The notes below the pieces were generated by a model that saw only the letters and a program-made list of their open reading frames with translations, was not told where the DNA came from and ran no database searches. The position numbers and the translations under genes are program-made. A DNA stretch of 23,042 bases from positions 1 through 23,042 of the forward strand of contig CAMLIT010000070.1 of assembly GCA_946480295.1 (NCBI GenBank), given 5' to 3'. This document shows positions 20,772-23,042 of the stretch, one piece after another. Numbering within the stretch: the stretch's first letter is position 1; every line of letters starts with the position of its first letter. The stretch is from an uncultured Gemmatimonadota bacterium. GTDB taxonomy: Bacteria; Gemmatimonadota; Gemmatimonadetes; Gemmatimonadales; Gemmatimonadaceae.

Positions 20772-21302
20772 GACCCGGAACTTACTCGCGGGAGCCGAAC
20801 GGGTGCAGGATGCGAGGGATCATCCGGGGCGGTCGGCGGGTAGTAATGGGCATCACCGACGGATCGCGGCTCGAACGCGATCGTAGCCGCTCGATGCCGG
20901 GCTGCCGCGTGGCCCGGCACGAACTTCGCAACCCCGGGGATCGACGCACCGGGCGGGCAGGCAAAGTGGTGACGACCGGGCGACGATATTCAGGGTTGCG
21001 CCGGGCTGGGGAAGTGGCGATACTCGTACCGTCCGCCAGCACGACCGCGACGTCGTCAGCCCGACCGCACATTCGTACGCGTGGCGGTTGGTTCCCTCGG
21101 TCGAGCGAACCGTGGCCATTTGCGGAGCCACGCCGCAGCATCCTCATCGCCGGAACCGCGTGAGGAGTCCGCGCCCCGAGCGGTAACAGACACTGTCAGC
21201 AAGCGTCGCGACGTTTTCTTCCCGTCACATCGCGTTGCACCAGCGTGTTGTATCCGGGCAATGGTGATCCGGTCGAACGCGGTGCGTGATGTCGCGCCAT
21301 TC
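20772..21302 (+). other. Long intergenic/leader region upstream of rho
   Basis: About 490-530 bp without a convincing gene; open frames here have no ribosome site and read as Arg-rich noise. It contains dyads ATCGCG-N7-CGCGAT (20863-20881) and TGCCGGGC-N9-GCCCGGCA (20895-20919). It must hold the divergent promoters of the TPR-like/AhpD pair and rho. A long untranslated rho leader is possible; rho is autoregulated through its leader in E. coli. Confidence 0.45.
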
Positions 21303-22919
21303 ATGGAAAAAAAAGCATCTGACGAACTCCCTTCCGCCGCGCCGGACGTGCGTGATCAGGCGGAAACTCCCGCTACCGATCAGTCGGGCGACGTGAGCGA
21401 ACGCCGCCGCCCGGCCCGTCGGGGCCGCGGACCGCGCCGGTTCAACCGGAACGCGGCCCCCGAGGCTGCCGGCGAGGCCAATCCGTATCGGGAGGAAGCC
21501 AGCGCGGCGCCCGCCGAGGCGCCGCCGGCGGACACCGGCGATCGGGCCGAGAGCACGGGCGATGCGCCCGCGTACACCCCCGGCGAGAACGGATTCCCCG
21601 CCTCGAGCGCCCCCGCGCCGCGAGAGCCCGGTGGCCGTTCCGAGGGAGGGTACCAGCGCGAGCGCGAGGGCCGCGAGCCGCGTGACGGACGTGACGGACG
21701 TGACGGCCGCAACGGCCGGCGGCATCGCCGCAATCGCGGTCGTGGCCAGGCGCGGCGCGAGGAGCGGCCGCAGGCGCAGCCGCAGCAGGCGGTGCTCGTC
21801 GCCACCGGCGAGACGCGCGGCTGGTTCGACCCGTCGCGCGACGGGGGCTTCATCCGTCGCTCGACGAGCAGCTACCTCGCCGAGCCGGGCGACGCGTGGG
21901 TGCCGCCGCAGGTCGTGCGGCAGTACGCGCTGCGCAAGAGCGACCTGGTGGACGCGGTGGTGGGGCGCGATCAGCGTGGCCGCACCACGGTCATGGAGAT
22001 CCGCTCGATCAACGACGCCGACGCGGCCGACGCCGCGCGCCGGCCGGAGTTCAACTCCCTCATCGCGTCGTACCCGGAGCGCAAGCTGTTCCTCGAGACG
22101 GGCCGGCCGGCGAAGGGGGGCAACGAGCTGATTCGCCGCGCGATCGATCTCATCGCCCCCATCGGCTACGGCCAGCGCGCGCTCATCGTCGCGCCGGCCC
22201 GCGCCGGCAAGACGACCCTCCTGCACGCCATCACCGAGGGGATCGCGATCAACCATCCGAACGCGGCGCTCATCATCCTGCTCGTCGACGAGCGCCCGGA
22301 AGAGGTGAGCGAGGCGATCTCGTGGGGCGTGGGCGAGGTGATCGCGTCCAGCTTCGACCAGCCGGCGAACCGGCACGTCGAGGTCACGGAGATGGTGCTC
22401 GAGCGCGCCCGCCGGCTCGTCGAGACGGGGCGCGACGTGGTGATCGTCCTCGACTCCCTCACGCGCATGGCGCGCGCCCACAACACCGTGGAACGCGGCA
22501 CGGGGCGCACCCTCAGCGGCGGCCTCGATGCCTCCGCCATGGCCAAGCCGAAGGCGTTCTTCGGGTCGGCGCGCAACATCCCGGACACCGCCGGCGGCGG
22601 CTCGCTCACGATCATCGCCACGGCGCTGGTCGAGACGGGGTCGCGCATGGACGACGTGATCTTCGAGGAGTTCAAGGGCACGGGCAACTGCGAGATCAAG
22701 CTGGATCGCAGCCTGGCCGAGAAGCGCATCTACCCGGCGATCGACATCGGGGCGAGCGGCACCCGCCGCGAGGAGAAGCTCTTCCGCCCCGACCAGCTCG
22801 ACGGCGTGTACACGCTCCGGCGGGGGCTGAGCCAGATGCCGCCGCAGTCGGCGATGGAGTGGCTGATCAAGCGCATCGCCGCGACCCCGAACAACGACAA
22901 CCTGCTGTCGGGATTGTAA
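21303..22919 (+). CDS. rho: Transcription termination factor Rho
   Basis: A 538-aa hexameric RNA helicase that terminates transcripts, longer than the 419-aa E. coli protein. Residues 1 to about 160 are a disordered, charged, Arg/Gly/Pro-rich extension (RRRPARRGRGPRRF, RDGRDGRDGRNGRRHRRNRGRG). The primary RNA-binding domain follows (TRGWFDPSRDGGFIRR, then the VPPQVVRQYALRKSDLV block). The RecA-like motor has Walker A PARAGKTTLL, the VDERPEEVSE block, Walker B VVIVLDSLTR, the Q-loop region, the R-loop FFGSARN and FEEFKGTGNCEIKLDR. All motor motifs look intact. ATG 21303 starts an A-rich run (GAAAAAAAAGCA) favourable for initiation; ATG 21261 is an in-frame alternative that adds 14 residues. 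Neither has a clear Shine-Dalgarno. It is alone in its transcription unit. Confidence 0.97.
   Translation: MEKKASDELPSAAPDVRDQAETPATDQSGDVSERRRPARRGRGPRRFNRNAAPEAAGEANPYREEASAAPAEAPPADTGDRAESTGDAPAYTPGENGFPASSAPAPREPGGRSEGGYQREREGREPRDGRDGRDGRNGRRHRRNRGRGQARREERPQAQPQQAVLVATGETRGWFDPSRDGGFIRRSTSSYLAEPGDAWVPPQVVRQYALRKSDLVDAVVGRDQRGRTTVMEIRSINDADAADAARRPEFNSLIASYPERKLFLETGRPAKGGNELIRRAIDLIAPIGYGQRALIVAPARAGKTTLLHAITEGIAINHPNAALIILLVDERPEEVSEAISWGVGEVIASSFDQPANRHVEVTEMVLERARRLVETGRDVVIVLDSLTRMARAHNTVERGTGRTLSGGLDASAMAKPKAFFGSARNIPDTAGGGSLTIIATALVETGSRMDDVIFEEFKGTGNCEIKLDRSLAEKRIYPAIDIGASGTRREEKLFRPDQLDGVYTLRRGLSQMPPQSAMEWLIKRIAATPNNDNLLSGL
21682..21708 (+). repeat. rho: 9-bp tandem repeat inside rho
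   Basis: GTGACGGAC occurs three times in tandem (the last with one change), encoding RDG-RDG-RDG in the disordered N-terminal region. Being a multiple of three, copy number can vary without breaking the frame. Confidence 0.85.
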
Positions 22920-22947
22920 GGGGCGCGGGATCCGGACGGGACGAGCG

Positions 22948-22980
22948 CACGGGCCGCGTGGCGATGCCACGCGGCCCGTG
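22948..22980 (+). terminator. Terminator hairpin of rho
   Basis: CACGGGCCGCGTGGC pairs perfectly over 15 bp with its complement across a GAT loop, starting 29 nt after the rho stop, followed by TGGTTTCC. Strong stem with a weak T tail. Confidence 0.8.
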
Positions 22981-22987
22981 TGGTTTC

Positions 22988-23042
22988 CGAGGGACGAGGG
23001 ACGAGGGACGAGGGACGAGGGACGAGGGACGAGGGACGAGGG
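22988..23042. repeat. Heptamer tandem repeat (CGAGGGA), at least 7.9 copies, cut by window end
   Basis: Seven exact CGAGGGA copies (22988-23036) plus CGAGGG at the last six bases. The array directly follows the rho terminator and continues past the window. It is intergenic as far as can be seen. Confidence 0.95.

Noticed and set aside
20782..21163. Overlapping short open frames on both strands upstream of rho
   Set aside because: Arg/Ser/Pro-rich translations, no ribosome sites and no resemblance to any protein; treated as intergenic.
22988..23042. CRISPR array at the window end
   Set aside because: Repeats are contiguous 7-mers without spacers; this is a simple tandem repeat.

Overview
The window is a very GC-rich, densely coded bacterial chromosome segment with many short, mostly divergent or convergent operons. 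Several traits suggest a Gemmatimonadota-like organism: lipoproteins with alanine-rich signal peptides, a stand-alone TonB-plug-like lipoprotein, small proteins of a type I associate with that phylum, a DUF1800/DUF1501 pair, and a Rho factor with a long disordered N-terminus. This assignment is inference from gene style; there is no rRNA or other marker in the window to confirm it. I see no tRNA, rRNA, CRISPR array, insertion sequence, integrase or phage gene.

Layout. Positions 2-577 carry the C-terminal part of a lysine 2,3-aminomutase-type radical SAM enzyme on the plus strand, ending at a strong shared terminator. On the minus strand, a promoter near 3500 drives a probable three-gene operon: an 81-aa small protein, an elongation factor G-2-like GTPase, and a plug-like lipoprotein. 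Next come an unknown 182-aa protein and a four-segment membrane protein (both minus), followed by an OmpR-type response regulator on the plus strand that looks leaderless. A minus-strand block then holds a secreted lipoprotein-like protein and a very large GGDEF-AAA-TPR signalling protein whose catalytic motifs are damaged.

From 9929 the plus strand encodes a DUF1800 protein and a Tat-exported DUF1501 protein, ending at a hairpin built from 7-bp tandem repeats. A class A penicillin-binding protein (minus) is divergent from a lipoprotein polysaccharide deacetylase (plus), so two cell-wall or polysaccharide enzymes sit side by side. A TPR protein follows, with an unusual phased array of TCACGAA sites upstream. 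Then come a tiny lipoprotein (minus), an AraC-type regulator with a pseudo-receiver domain paired with a single-domain receiver protein (plus), a TPR-like/AhpD-like translationally coupled pair (minus), and finally rho (plus), its terminator and a second 7-bp repeat array that runs off the window.

The most interesting points are the GGDEF-AAA-TPR protein that appears to have lost both guanine-recognition residues and the Walker A lysine, and that has an awkward start site; the 22-bp-phased operator array at 16790-16853; the pseudo-receiver AraC plus lone receiver operon; and the EF-G paralogue lacking the switch II histidine and the NKxD motif. No single feature is a clear, complete new system. 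These are candidates read by eye, without alignment or database search.
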